DNA of 47,133 bases from Candidatus Rokuibacteriota bacterium (GTDB taxonomy: Bacteria > Methylomirabilota > Methylomirabilia > Rokubacteriales > CSP1-6), in the NCBI GenBank assembly GCA_003220315.1, contig QHSA01000158.1, forward strand, positions 1 through 47,133, written 5' to 3'. The notes under the pieces were generated by a model. It was not told where the DNA came from. It searched no databases and worked only from the letters and a program-made list of their open reading frames with translations. How positions within the stretch are numbered: position 1 is the first letter of the stretch; every line of letters begins with the position of its first letter. Positions 35,305-43,959 of the stretch are shown piece after piece. The translations under genes and the position numbers were made by a program.

Positions 35305-36702
35305 CTATCGTTTCATCGCGTTCTCGATCAGCGGCAGAGCGAAGTAGACGATGAAGGCCGCGGACGCGAGGTGGACCATCCAGTGGACCTGCCGGCCCTT
35401 GCCGCTGAGCACCTTGATCGTGCTGTAGGTCACGAAGCCCGCGCCGATCCCGTTGGTGATGGACCAGGTGAACGGCATCGTCAGCATCGTCACGAACGCG
35501 GGGATCGCCTCCTCGTAGTCGTCCCAGGGGATCTCCCGCGCGATCGTCATCATGAAGAAGCCGACGAGGATCAGCGCTGGGGCGGTCGCCTGGGCGGGGA
35601 TCACGCTCGCGAGCGGCGAGAAGAACATGGACAGGAGGAACAGGACGCCCACGACGACCGACGGGAGGCCGGTTCGGCCCCCTTCCGCGACGCCCGCGGC
35701 GGACTCGATGTAGGTCGTGTTGCTGCTCGCGTTGGCGAGCCCGCCCAGGGCGGCGCCGAGCGAGTCCACCAGCAGCACCCGGTTGACGCCGGGGAGCCGG
35801 CCGCGCGCGTCGAGGAAACCCGCCTTGCCGCCCACGCCGATGATCGTGCCCATCGTGTCGAAAAAGTCGCTCAGCATGATCGAGAAGGTCACCAGGACCG
35901 CGGTGACCACGCCGAGCCGCGCGACGAGACCGAAGTCGAGGCGGCCGACGGTCGAGAGGTCCGGCGGCTCCACGATCGCCGCCGGGATCCGGGCCGCGCC
36001 CGGCGTCGAGAATCCCTGCCAGGAGGCGAGGGCGCCGTTCAGGACGATCGCGAGCAGCGTGGTGAGCACGATCCCGAGCAGGAGCGCCCCCCGGACGCGG
36101 CGCGCCATGAGCCACGCGGTCAGGATGAAGCCCAGGACGAACACGACGGCCGGCAGACCGCCGAAGGTGCCGAGCGCGACGGGCAGCGGTCCCGACAGGG
36201 GCTTGACCACGAACCCCGACGTGAAGAAGCCGATGAACGCGATGAACAGGCCGATGCCCACGCCGATCGCCCGCTTGAGCCCCAGCGGGACGGCGTCCAT
36301 CACGGTCTCGCGGAACCGCGTCAGCACGAGGAGCGTGATGGCCACGCCCTCGAGGAACACCACGGTCATCGCCTGGGGCCACGTGAGCCCGCGGGTCGCC
36401 ACCAGCTCGAAGGCCACGACCGCGTTGAGCCCCATCCCCGGTGCCAGGACGAGCGGGTAGTTGCTCGCGAGCCCCATGGCGATGGAGAGCACGCCCGCGG
36501 TGAGGCACGTCGCGGTCAGCGTCGCGGCGAACGGCAGCCCCTTGCCCTCGAGCCCGGGCACGCCGACCAGGCCGAGGACGCTGGGGTTCACGAAGATGAT
36601 GTAGGCCATGACCATGTACGTGGTCAGGCCCGCGCGGAGCTCGGTGGCGAGGTCCGTGGAGCGCTCGGCGAAGCGGAAGTAGCGCGCGATCGGTCCGGCC
36701 AT
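35305..36702 (-). CDS. NCS2-family purine permease (AzgA/GhxP type)
   Basis: Inner-membrane symporter of 465 residues with about 12 helices, in the adenine/guanine/hypoxanthine branch. Diagnostic blocks are LTTYMVMAYIIFVNPSVLG, LAPGMGLNAVVAF, LSDFFDTMGTIIGVGGKAGF and ESAAGVAEGGRTGLPS. The ATG at 36702 starts the usual FRFAERSTDLATELRAG segment. The 214-bp gap upstream (36703-36916) holds no gene; a TAAACT near 36715 is too close to the start, and lacks a -35, to be called a promoter. Confidence 0.92.
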   Translation of the reverse strand: MAGPIARYFRFAERSTDLATELRAGLTTYMVMAYIIFVNPSVLGLVGVPGLEGKGLPFAATLTATCLTAGVLSIAMGLASNYPLVLAPGMGLNAVVAFELVATRGLTWPQAMTVVFLEGVAITLLVLTRFRETVMDAVPLGLKRAIGVGIGLFIAFIGFFTSGFVVKPLSGPLPVALGTFGGLPAVVFVLGFILTAWLMARRVRGALLLGIVLTTLLAIVLNGALASWQGFSTPGAARIPAAIVEPPDLSTVGRLDFGLVARLGVVTAVLVTFSIMLSDFFDTMGTIIGVGGKAGFLDARGRLPGVNRVLLVDSLGAALGGLANASSNTTYIESAAGVAEGGRTGLPSVVVGVLFLLSMFFSPLASVIPAQATAPALILVGFFMMTIAREIPWDDYEEAIPAFVTMLTMPFTWSITNGIGAGFVTYSTIKVLSGKGRQVHWMVHLASAAFIVYFALPLIENAMKR

Positions 36703-36916
36703 GTGCCGGCCGGCAGTTTACCCGGAGCGACGCGCCAGGACTAGAAGAACGTCACGTCCCGGCCAGGCGCAAGGGTCTGCCCGCAGCTCCCCGGTCCGGA
36801 GGCTGGCGAAACAGCGGCGAAAACGCGACGCGCCGGCCGAGCGTCCGGGGGACGGCGCGTCACGAAAGCGGACACCCGCCTGTCACGGCCGGCACTTCTG
36901 TCCCCCTGAGCGCTCG

Positions 36917-38413
36917 TCAGGGCACTGGCACAAGAGCGTTCCCGAACACGAAATCCCCCGCGCGCCGGCCCTGGGCGATACCCTCGGTCTTGTCGAAGGC
37001 CCAGTGGATACCGAGGTAGATGCGGCCCTGGCCGTTCTCTTCCTCGGCCTCGGAGAGCGACGAGAAGCTACGCGGGGCGAGCGGGCGCACGTTCCCCTTG
37101 TTGTCTTGCGTCATGCCGTTGAATTCGTCCGACACGAAGGTGAAGGCGATGTTGTCGGTCCCGTAGAAGTTGCGCAAGATTTGGAAGAGAGCGGCCCCGA
37201 ACCCGGCATGCCCTGAGGGATAGGCCGGGAAGGGCGGCGTGAAGTTCGGCCCGTGGAGATTGCTGGCCGGCGCGCCGAGGGGCGTGAAGGTCGGATCCCC
37301 GATCGTCGCCGCGTTGCCATCGTCGGCGCCGAGCGGGCCGGCCTCGCGGATGGCGGTGACCGGACGCCAGAACTGGTAGTAGTACTTCGACTCCCAGATC
37401 GCGATCCCTGCGTCGGCTATCGCCACGTTCACCAGCGCCAAGAGCCGCGCGAGCTCGACGGCATTCGAGCCCATTTGATCGGCGATGTGCACCGTGATCT
37501 GGTTGTACAGTCTCGGCGGCGTGCCCAACCCCGGCGTGCCGTCGTAGCCCCAGTAGATCCCCGTGAACGTCTGGTCTCCGGTTCGCACTGTCGGTGTGAC
37601 GACGCCGTCGCCGCCCAGGAGCTTCACCTCGTAGAACGCGGTCGTATACGGGAGGCTCGCCAGAGCCGGTGGAGGCGGGGCCCGGAACTGGTCGGCCGAC
37701 CACAGGACAAACGGCTTGACCTGGCCCCAGTATGCGCCCAGCGCGAGCGGGATTTGGCTGATCGGGTCCTGGCGCCACTTCCCCGGCTCGTTACTCGTGA
37801 TGAAATCGACGCCGACGCGAGGCTCGACATACTGCGAGCCATCGTTGGCCCTGAGGGCGAGGATCGCAGCGGCGGCCCTGTGCCCAAGATCGATCCCGCG
37901 TGTCTTTGCGTCTCCATCCCAGATCTGGCCGAGGTCTTCGGCGAGCCGCGAGTCGAAGCTCGCCGCCTGCGAAGGGAAGAGCGCGACCAGCGTGTCGTGC
38001 GCCGCCTCGGCGATCGCGGCCTTCATGGAGGTGCGGAAAGGGGCAGGGGGAAGACCGGTGTAGCTCTGGTAGCCGCCGGCGATCGCGTTCACCGCATCGA
38101 AGACCGCGATGTGGACGATCGCGAACGCCCGACTCGTTCGCGCCGGCCCTAACTGCTCCCCAAAGACCCGGTTCTCGCCGGGCGCCACCGGCGTGTGGTC
38201 GAGCGCGTTGGCGCTCATCGCGATCGCATTCCAGCGACGGACCGAGTCGGCCACCTGCGGTGGCATGCTCGGCGCTGGGTAGGGTTGCCGCGCCTGAAAG
38301 AGCGGGCCCCATGCGTCCGTCGAAGTCAGCTGCGCGGCGGCTGGCTGCTGGGTCAGCCACAGGAAGGCGCTCACCACCGTGAGCAGGAGCCTGATTTTCA
38401 ATCCCTTGCCCAT
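36917..38413 (-). CDS. Secreted vanadium-dependent haloperoxidase/PAP2-superfamily protein
   Basis: 498 residues with a signal peptide ending QPAAAQ. The vanadate/phosphate pocket is complete: K(x6)RP in KYYYQFWRP, PSGH in AYPSGHAGFG, and R(x3)GxH(x3)D in GRIYLGIHWAFD. Members are vanadium haloperoxidases or acid phosphatases, and the sequence alone does not decide between them. The gene and its upstream DNA look less GC-rich by eye than the flanks, which may reflect acquisition. The start ATG 38413 has GAGGAG. A 12-bp-period palindrome array lies upstream. No partner gene is obvious. Confidence 0.88.
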   Translation of the reverse strand: MGKGLKIRLLLTVVSAFLWLTQQPAAAQLTSTDAWGPLFQARQPYPAPSMPPQVADSVRRWNAIAMSANALDHTPVAPGENRVFGEQLGPARTSRAFAIVHIAVFDAVNAIAGGYQSYTGLPPAPFRTSMKAAIAEAAHDTLVALFPSQAASFDSRLAEDLGQIWDGDAKTRGIDLGHRAAAAILALRANDGSQYVEPRVGVDFITSNEPGKWRQDPISQIPLALGAYWGQVKPFVLWSADQFRAPPPPALASLPYTTAFYEVKLLGGDGVVTPTVRTGDQTFTGIYWGYDGTPGLGTPPRLYNQITVHIADQMGSNAVELARLLALVNVAIADAGIAIWESKYYYQFWRPVTAIREAGPLGADDGNAATIGDPTFTPLGAPASNLHGPNFTPPFPAYPSGHAGFGAALFQILRNFYGTDNIAFTFVSDEFNGMTQDNKGNVRPLAPRSFSSLSEAEEENGQGRIYLGIHWAFDKTEGIAQGRRAGDFVFGNALVPVP

Positions 38414-38434
38414 CGTCCAGCTCCTCGTGATAGG

Positions 38435-38490
38435 CCGGAACCGTTTCCGGAACTATTTCCGGAACCAATTCCGGAACCAATTCTCGGCAC
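38435..38490. repeat. 12-bp-period array of CCGGAAC units and TTCCGGAA palindromes
   Basis: CCGGAAC recurs at 38435, 38447, 38459 and 38471, with a decayed unit at 38483. Three exact TTCCGGAA palindromes begin at 38445, 38457 and 38469. The spacing is exactly 12 bp. The array lies 22 to 77 bases upstream of the haloperoxidase ATG, in promoter or leader position. It could be a set of operator sites or a simple expanded repeat. Confidence 0.85.
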
Positions 38491-38519
38491 TTCACCAGGG
38501 GTTTGAATCGGTGGATCAC

Positions 38520-38570
38520 CCGATATCGGAGGCAGGGATTCCCGTAAAAAAGGGCCCAGAGGGTGGGATC
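38520..38570 (-). terminator. Possible weak terminator of the third transporter operon, with a 10-bp palindrome
   Basis: Within the 190-bp gap 38414-38603, the minus strand reads CCCACCCTCTGGGCCC followed by six Ts (38551-38546). The stem is short, so this is only a possible rho-independent terminator after the MenB/BadI-like gene. Just downstream is a perfect palindrome CCGATATCGG (38520-38529) that might be a regulator site for the haloperoxidase gene. Confidence 0.35.
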
Positions 38571-38603
38571 GTCAGCCGAAACGAGCCCCGACCGGACAGG
38601 AAG

Positions 38604-39404
38604 TTACCGGCGGAACTTCTTGAAGTTGACCGGACGCTTCTCGACGAACGCGTTCCGGCCCTCCATCGCCTCCTCGGTCTGGTAATAGAGGTTGAGCGCG
38701 GTATGGGCGAACTGCGCCACGCCGGCGCGCTGCTCGGAGTCGATGTTGAACGATTGCTTGGCGAGCGCCAGCGCCGTCGGGCTCTTCTCGAGCAGCTCGG
38801 CGCACCACTTCTCCACCTCCGCGCGCAGGTCCTTGAGTGGCACGACCGTGTTCACGAGCCCCATCGCGAGCGCCTCCTGCGCCGAGTACTGGCGGCAGAG
38901 GTACCAGATCTCCCGCGCCTTCTTCTCGCCGACGACGCGGGCGAGGTAGCCTACGCCGTGGCCCGCGTCGACGCTCCCCACGCGCGGCCCCGTCTGGCCG
39001 AAGACCGCGTTGTCCGACGCGATCGAGAGGTCGCACAGGAGGTGGAGGACGTGGCCGCCGCCGATGGCGAAGCCGTTGACCATGGCGATGACGGGCTTCG
39101 GGATGTGGCGGATGGCGCTGTGCAGCGCTTCCACGTCCATCGGGCGCGCGTCCGCCGGGCCTGCGGCGCCCGGGGCGTACCCGCCCTGCCCACGCTCTTT
39201 CTGATCGCCACCCGAGCAGAACGCCTTGTCGCCGCTCCCGGTGAGCACGACGACGCCGACGGACGGGTCCCAGCGCGCGTCGAGGAACGCGTCGGTGAGC
39301 TCCGCGACGGTCTTCGTGCGGAAGGCGTTGCGCACCTCCGGCCGGTTGATCGTGATCCAGGCGACGCCGTTCGTCTTCGCGTAGAGGATGTCCGTGTACG
39401 TCAC
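38604..39404 (-). CDS. MenB/BadI-like crotonase-superfamily enzyme
   Basis: 266 residues with features of both 1,4-dihydroxy-2-naphthoyl-CoA synthase (MenB) and 2-ketocyclohexanecarboxyl-CoA hydrolase (BadI): [29 protein letters not shown], oxyanion hole [30 protein letters not shown] with the MenB-type Asp, and [17 protein letters not shown]. Both activities act on a CoA thioester by Dieckmann or retro-Dieckmann chemistry. The link to a Liv-type transporter and the absence of men genes favour a BadI-like catabolic role, but this is inference. GTG start with GGAGG. It is the last gene of its operon. Confidence 0.85.
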   Translation of the reverse strand: MTYTDILYAKTNGVAWITINRPEVRNAFRTKTVAELTDAFLDARWDPSVGVVVLTGSGDKAFCSGGDQKERGQGGYAPGAAGPADARPMDVEALHSAIRHIPKPVIAMVNGFAIGGGHVLHLLCDLSIASDNAVFGQTGPRVGSVDAGHGVGYLARVVGEKKAREIWYLCRQYSAQEALAMGLVNTVVPLKDLRAEVEKWCAELLEKSPTALALAKQSFNIDSEQRAGVAQFAHTALNLYYQTEEAMEGRNAFVEKRPVNFKKFRR

Positions 39405-39420
39405 CGGGGACCTCCGTCCG

Positions 39421-40353
39421 CTACAGCGGTTTGCGCAGGATGCGGCTCAGCTCGCCCACCACGCCCCTCCGGAACGTGAGCACGCACACCACGAAGATGG
39501 CACCCTGCACGATCGTCAGCCACGCGCCGATCTGCGTGAGGTAGTGCTCGAGGCCGATCATGACGAACGCGCCCACCACGGGCCCGAAGACGGTGCCGAG
39601 CCCGCCCAGGAGCGTCATCAGCACGACCTCGCCCGACATCGTCCAGTGGACGTCGGTGAGCGAGGCGAGCTGGAACACGATGTCCTTGGTGGCTCCGGCC
39701 AATCCGCTGAGCGCGGCCGAGAGGACGAAGGCGAGCAGCTTGTACCGCTCGGCACGATAGCCGAGCGAGATGGCGCGCGGCTCGTTCTCGCGGATGGCCT
39801 TGAGCACCTGGCCGAACGGCGAGTGGATCGCGCGGTAGACGACGAGGAACCCGAGGAGAAAGATCGCGAGCACCGCGAAGTACATCGTGTGGGTGTTCTG
39901 GAGATCGAGGACGCCGAGCAGCGTGCCACGGGGCACGGCCTGGATGCCGTCCTCGCCGCCGGTGAACTTCGCCTGGACGGAGAAGAAGTAGATCATCTGC
40001 GCGAACGCGAGCGTGACGTTCGCGAAGTAGATGCCACGGCTCCGGATGGCCAAGGCCCCGGTGGCCACGCCCAGCGCCGCGGCGACCGCCGCGCCGAAGA
40101 CGATCGCGAGCTCGGGCGGCCAGCTCCAGACCTTGGCCGCGTGGGCGCAGGCGTAGCCGGCCGAGCCGAGAAAGGCCGCGTGGCCGAAGGAGAGGAGCCC
40201 CACGTAGCCGATCAGGAGGTTGAAGGCGCAGGCGAAGAGCGCAAAGCAGAGCGCCTTCATGAGAAAGATCGGGTAGACGAAGAAGGGTGCCAGGACCAGA
40301 AGGGCGACCATCACGCCGAAAGCGACGAAGACGTAGCCCTTCGCGGTGGCCAC
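39421..40353 (-). CDS. livM: Liv-type ABC transporter permease LivM (third transporter)
   Basis: Permease of 310 residues with [60 protein letters not shown] and [19 protein letters not shown]. It belongs to a different LivM subgroup from the two in the double module (no MIxRE start, shorter). GTG start, one base after the livH stop. Confidence 0.92.
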   Translation of the reverse strand: MATAKGYVFVAFGVMVALLVLAPFFVYPIFLMKALCFALFACAFNLLIGYVGLLSFGHAAFLGSAGYACAHAAKVWSWPPELAIVFGAAVAAALGVATGALAIRSRGIYFANVTLAFAQMIYFFSVQAKFTGGEDGIQAVPRGTLLGVLDLQNTHTMYFAVLAIFLLGFLVVYRAIHSPFGQVLKAIRENEPRAISLGYRAERYKLLAFVLSAALSGLAGATKDIVFQLASLTDVHWTMSGEVVLMTLLGGLGTVFGPVVGAFVMIGLEHYLTQIGAWLTIVQGAIFVVCVLTFRRGVVGELSRILRKPL

Positions 40354-40354
40354 G

Positions 40355-41239
40355 CTACTGGCTCCGCCCGAAGAGGCCGGTGGGCCGGATCAGGAGCACG
40401 ACGGCCATGATGACGAAGATGACGGTGTTGGATGCCTCCGGATAGAAGACCTTGGTGAATCCCTCGACCACCCCGAGACCGAAGCCGGTGACGATCGAGC
40501 CCATGATCGAGCCCATCCCACCGATCACGACCACCGCGAAGACGACGATGATGAGATCGGCGCCCATGAGCGGGTTGACCTGGTAGATCGGCGCCGCCAG
40601 CACGCCCGCGAGCCCGGCCAGCCCGACGCCGAATCCGTAGGTCAGCGTGATCATCCGAGGCACGTTGACGCCGAAGGCCTGGACGAGCGCCGGGTTCTCC
40701 GTGGCGGCGCGCAGGTAGGAGCCGAGCTTCGTCCGCTCGATCACGTACCAGGTCAGGAGGCACACCACGAGCGAGAAGACGACCACCCACGCCCGGTAGG
40801 TGGGGAGGAACATGAAGCCCAGGTTGTACCCCCCGGTGAGCTCGGCCGGGATCGCGTAGGGAAGGCCGGAGGAGCCGAACGCGTTGCGGAACACGCCCTG
40901 GATGACGAGCGCGACGCCGAAGGTGAGCAACAGCCCGTAGAGGTGGTCGAGGTGGTAGAGCCGCTTCAGCATCGTCCGCTCGAGGACGACGCCGAGCGCG
41001 CCCACCGCGAGTGGCGCGATCAGGAGCGCCCACCAGTAGCCGAGCCCCGCCCACTGGAGGAGGAAGTAGGCGACGAACGCCGCCATCATGTACTGGGCGC
41101 CGTGGGCGAAGTTGATGATGTTGAGCAGACCGAAGATGACCGCGAGCCCCAGGCTCAGCACGGCGTAGAAGGCGCCGTTGATCAGCCCGATCAGGAGCTG
41201 ACCGAACAGCGCCTGGGTGGGGACGCCGAAGACGCTCAC
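40355..41239 (-). CDS. livH: Liv-type ABC transporter permease LivH (third transporter)
   Basis: Permease of 294 residues with LINGAFYAVLSLGLAVIFGL, INFAHGAQYMMAAFVAY, ERTMLKRLYHLDHLYGLLLT, GADLIIVVFAVVVIGGMGS and a C-terminal LIRPTGLFGRSQ. GTG start 22 bases after the binding-protein stop. It forms the channel with the LivM that follows it. Confidence 0.92.
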   Translation of the reverse strand: MSVFGVPTQALFGQLLIGLINGAFYAVLSLGLAVIFGLLNIINFAHGAQYMMAAFVAYFLLQWAGLGYWWALLIAPLAVGALGVVLERTMLKRLYHLDHLYGLLLTFGVALVIQGVFRNAFGSSGLPYAIPAELTGGYNLGFMFLPTYRAWVVVFSLVVCLLTWYVIERTKLGSYLRAATENPALVQAFGVNVPRMITLTYGFGVGLAGLAGVLAAPIYQVNPLMGADLIIVVFAVVVIGGMGSIMGSIVTGFGLGVVEGFTKVFYPEASNTVIFVIMAVVLLIRPTGLFGRSQ

Positions 41240-41261
41240 GCCCGGCCCACCCTCCCGCCGC

Positions 41262-42473
41262 CTACTTCTTCACGAGCGGGCAGTCCCCCTGGTCCAGCGG
41301 CCGGAACGCCGAGTCCGCCGGGATCGTCGCTCGCATCGTGTAGTAATCCCACGGCCCCTTCGACTCCGCCGGCTTCTTCACCTCGAAGAGGTACATCGGG
41401 TGGATCTTCCGACCGTCGGCGCGGACGCGCCCCTTGCCGAAGAGCGGGTCGTCGGTGGGCAGCTCCTTCATCTTGGCGATGACCCTCGGGCCGTCGTCGC
41501 TTCGGAGCGCCTCCACCGCCTTGAGGTAGTGCAGGATCGCCGAGTACACGCCCGCCTGGACCATCGTCGGCATGGCCTGGCGGTGGCGCTCGGCGAAGCG
41601 CCGGGACCAGGCGCGCGTCGCGTCGTTCAGGTCCCAGTAGAACGACTCGGTCAGGATCAGCCCCTGCGCCTTGTCCAGTGAGAGCGCGTGCACGTCGCTG
41701 ATGAAGACGAGGAGGCCGGCGAACTGCTGGCCGCCCCGCACGATGCCGAACTCCGCGCCCTGCTTGATGGCGTTGATGGTGTCGGCGCCGGCGTTGGCCA
41801 GGCCGATGATCTTGGCCTTGGAGGCCTGGGCCTGCAGGAGGAACGAGGAGAAGTCCGAGGTCGGGAACGGGTGGCGGACCTTGCCGAGGACCTTGCCGCC
41901 CGATTTCAGCACGACGGCCTCGACGTCGCGCTCGAGCGCGTGCCCGAAGGCATAGTCGGCGGTGAGGAAGAACCAGGTGTCCCCGCCCGTCTTCACGATC
42001 GCCGACCCGGTGCCGTTCGCGAGCGCCCAGGTGTCGTAGGTCCAGTGGACGGTGTTGGGTGAGCAGGCCTTGCCCGTGAGGTCCGACGCGGCCGCGCCGG
42101 AGACGATGAAGGCCTTGTGCTTGTCCCGGGTGATCTGGCTGATCGCCAGAGCGATCGAGGATGTCGGCACGTCGATGATCAGGTCCACCTTCTCGGTGTC
42201 GTACCACTGCCGCGCGATGCTGGAGCCGACGTCCGGCTTGTTCTGGTGATCGGCGAAGACGATCTCGACCTTCATACCCTTCTTCGCGGCGCCGAAGTCT
42301 TCCACCGCCATCCGCGCCGCCACGACCGAGCCCGGTCCGGTGATGTCGGCATAGGCGCCCGACTGGTCGTTGAGGACACCGATCTTGACGACGCCGTCGG
42401 AGATCTGGGCGTGCGCCGGCCCGACGGCCAGCGCGACCGCCGCGAGCAGCGCGAGGACGCGGAGGGTGATCAT
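41262..42473 (-). CDS. Liv-type ABC transporter substrate-binding protein (third transporter)
   Basis: Exported binding protein of 403 residues. Signal peptide MITLRVLALLAAVALAVGPA ends at HAQ, then ISDGVVKIGVLNDQSGAYAD. FADHQNKPDVGSSIARQWYD and FSSFLLQAQASKAKIIGLAN are typical of Liv-like binding proteins, many of which are linked to aromatic or other organic acids rather than amino acids. The ATG at 42473 has AAAGGAG. Its place in the middle of the operon (crotonase, livG, livF, binding protein, livH, livM, crotonase) ties it to acyl-CoA metabolism. Confidence 0.92.
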   Translation of the reverse strand: MITLRVLALLAAVALAVGPAHAQISDGVVKIGVLNDQSGAYADITGPGSVVAARMAVEDFGAAKKGMKVEIVFADHQNKPDVGSSIARQWYDTEKVDLIIDVPTSSIALAISQITRDKHKAFIVSGAAASDLTGKACSPNTVHWTYDTWALANGTGSAIVKTGGDTWFFLTADYAFGHALERDVEAVVLKSGGKVLGKVRHPFPTSDFSSFLLQAQASKAKIIGLANAGADTINAIKQGAEFGIVRGGQQFAGLLVFISDVHALSLDKAQGLILTESFYWDLNDATRAWSRRFAERHRQAMPTMVQAGVYSAILHYLKAVEALRSDDGPRVIAKMKELPTDDPLFGKGRVRADGRKIHPMYLFEVKKPAESKGPWDYYTMRATIPADSAFRPLDQGDCPLVKK

Positions 42474-42509
42474 GCGCGGGCTCCTTTCACGGGTCTGTCC
42501 CGACGGGGC

Positions 42510-43214
42510 CTAGACCCCGAGGTACTCGTGCAGCGTGTCCATGCGGGACGCGAGCGCTCTGTTCGGGATCATGTCGACGACGCGCCCGTGCTCCATCACG
42601 TAGTGACGGTCGGCGACCGTCGACGCGAAGCGGAAATTCTGCTCGACGAGGAGGATGGTGAAGCCCTCCGCCTTGAGGCGCCGGATCGTCGCGCCGATCT
42701 GCTGGACGATCACCGGCGCGAGGCCTTCCGTGGGCTCGTCCAGCAGCAGCAGGCGCGCGCCGGTTCGCAGGATGCGCCCGATCGCGAGCATCTGCTGCTC
42801 GCCGCCGGACAGCTTGGTGCCCTGGGTCCGGAGGCGCTCGCGCAGGTTGGGGAACAGGTCGAAGATCGCCCCGCGGTCGAGCCCGCCCGAGCCGATCACG
42901 GGCGGCAACATGAGATTTTCCTCGACGCTGAGGCTCGCGAAGATCCCGCGCTCCTCGGGGCAGAACGCGAGGCCGAGCCGCGCGATGAGGTTCGAGGGGA
43001 GACGGATCAGCTCGGCGGCGCCGAAGCGGACCGAGCCCCGGCGCCTCTCGACGATCCCCATCACGGACTTGAGCGTGGTCGTCTTGCCGGCGCCGTTCCG
43101 GCCGAGCAGCGTCACGACCTCGCCCGTGCGCACCTCGAGATCCACCCCGTGGAGGATGTGCGACTCGCCGTACCAGGCCTCCAGGTCGCGCACGGTCAGG
43201 AGCGGCTCAGGCAT
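42510..43214 (-). CDS. livF: Liv-type ABC transporter ATP-binding protein LivF (third transporter)
   Basis: ATPase subunit of 234 residues, the ordinary LivF length, ending HEYLGV without the basic tail of the other two LivF proteins. Walker A GRNGAGKTTTLKSVMG, LSGGEQQMLAIGRILR, LLLLDEPTEGLAP and YVMEHGRVVDM are present. The ATG overlaps the livG stop by eight bases (ATGCCTGA). Confidence 0.93.
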   Translation of the reverse strand: MPEPLLTVRDLEAWYGESHILHGVDLEVRTGEVVTLLGRNGAGKTTTLKSVMGIVERRRGSVRFGAAELIRLPSNLIARLGLAFCPEERGIFASLSVEENLMLPPVIGSGGLDRGAIFDLFPNLRERLRTQGTKLSGGEQQMLAIGRILRTGARLLLLDEPTEGLAPVIVQQIGATIRRLKAEGFTILLVEQNFRFASTVADRHYVMEHGRVVDMIPNRALASRMDTLHEYLGV

Positions 43215-43959
43215 CGCCCGCCCCCATGTACGCCTGGATCACGTCGGGGTTCTTCGAGACGGCGGCGTAGTCGCCCTCGGCCAGGATCTCGCCGCGCGCC
43301 AGCACGGTGATCGTGTCGGACAGGTTCTCCACCACCTTGAGGTTGTGCTCGACCATGAGCACGGTACGGTTCGCGGCGACGCGCTTGACGAGCGCCGAGA
43401 TCCGGTCCACGTCCTCGTGGGCCATGCCGGCGGTGGGTTCGTCGAGCAGCATCATCTCCGGGTCGAGCGCGAGCGTCGTCGCGATCTCGAGCGCGCGCTT
43501 GCGGCCGTACGGCAGCTCGACCGCGATCGCCCCGGCGAGCTGCGCCAGGCCGACCGCGTCGAGGAGCTCGAGGGCGCGCCCGTTGAGCTCGCCGAGGACC
43601 CGCTCCGAGCGCCAGAAGTCGAACGAGTGACCCCGCGCGCGCTGGAGCGCGAGCCGCACGTTCTCCAGCACGGTGAGGTGCGGGAAGACCGCCGAGATCT
43701 GGAACGACCGGACGAGGCCGAGCCGCGCGATGCCCGCGGGCCTCGAGCCCGTGATGTCGCGCCCCTTGAAACGGATGCGCCCGCGGGTCGGCGTGAGGAA
43801 GTGTGTCAACAAATTGAAGCACGTCGTCTTCCCCGCGCCGTTCGGGCCGATGAGCGCGTGGATCGTGCCGTCGCGCACCCGGAGGCTCACGTCCTTGACG
43901 GCGACGAAGCCCCGGAACTCCTTGGTGAGCCCCTCGGTCTCGAGGATGTAGGGGCTCAT
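43207..43959 (-). CDS. livG: Liv-type ABC transporter ATP-binding protein LivG (third transporter)
   Basis: ATPase subunit of 250 residues. Walker A GPNGAGKTTCFNLLTHFLTP, RLGLVRSFQISAVFPHLTVL, signature region ELPYGRKRALEIATTLALD, MMLLDEPTAGMAHED and VLMVEHNLKVVENLSD. I place the start at ATG 43959 (MSPYILETEGLTKEFRG), which overlaps the crotonase TGA by four bases (ATGA). The open frame continues upstream within the crotonase gene but is not coding there. Confidence 0.93.
   Translation of the reverse strand: MSPYILETEGLTKEFRGFVAVKDVSLRVRDGTIHALIGPNGAGKTTCFNLLTHFLTPTRGRIRFKGRDITGSRPAGIARLGLVRSFQISAVFPHLTVLENVRLALQRARGHSFDFWRSERVLGELNGRALELLDAVGLAQLAGAIAVELPYGRKRALEIATTLALDPEMMLLDEPTAGMAHEDVDRISALVKRVAANRTVLMVEHNLKVVENLSDTITVLARGEILAEGDYAAVSKNPDVIQAYMGAGDA

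Noticed and set aside
36703-36743. Promoter for the purine permease (TAAACT near 36715)
   Set aside because: The only hexamer at the right spacing is TAGTCC, which matches the -35 poorly, and the start point would almost coincide with the ATG.
17766-43214. Calling the three transporters branched-chain amino acid transporters outright
   Set aside because: The family is named for that substrate, but the operon partners (acyl-CoA synthetases, crotonases) point to organic acids; the ligand is left open.
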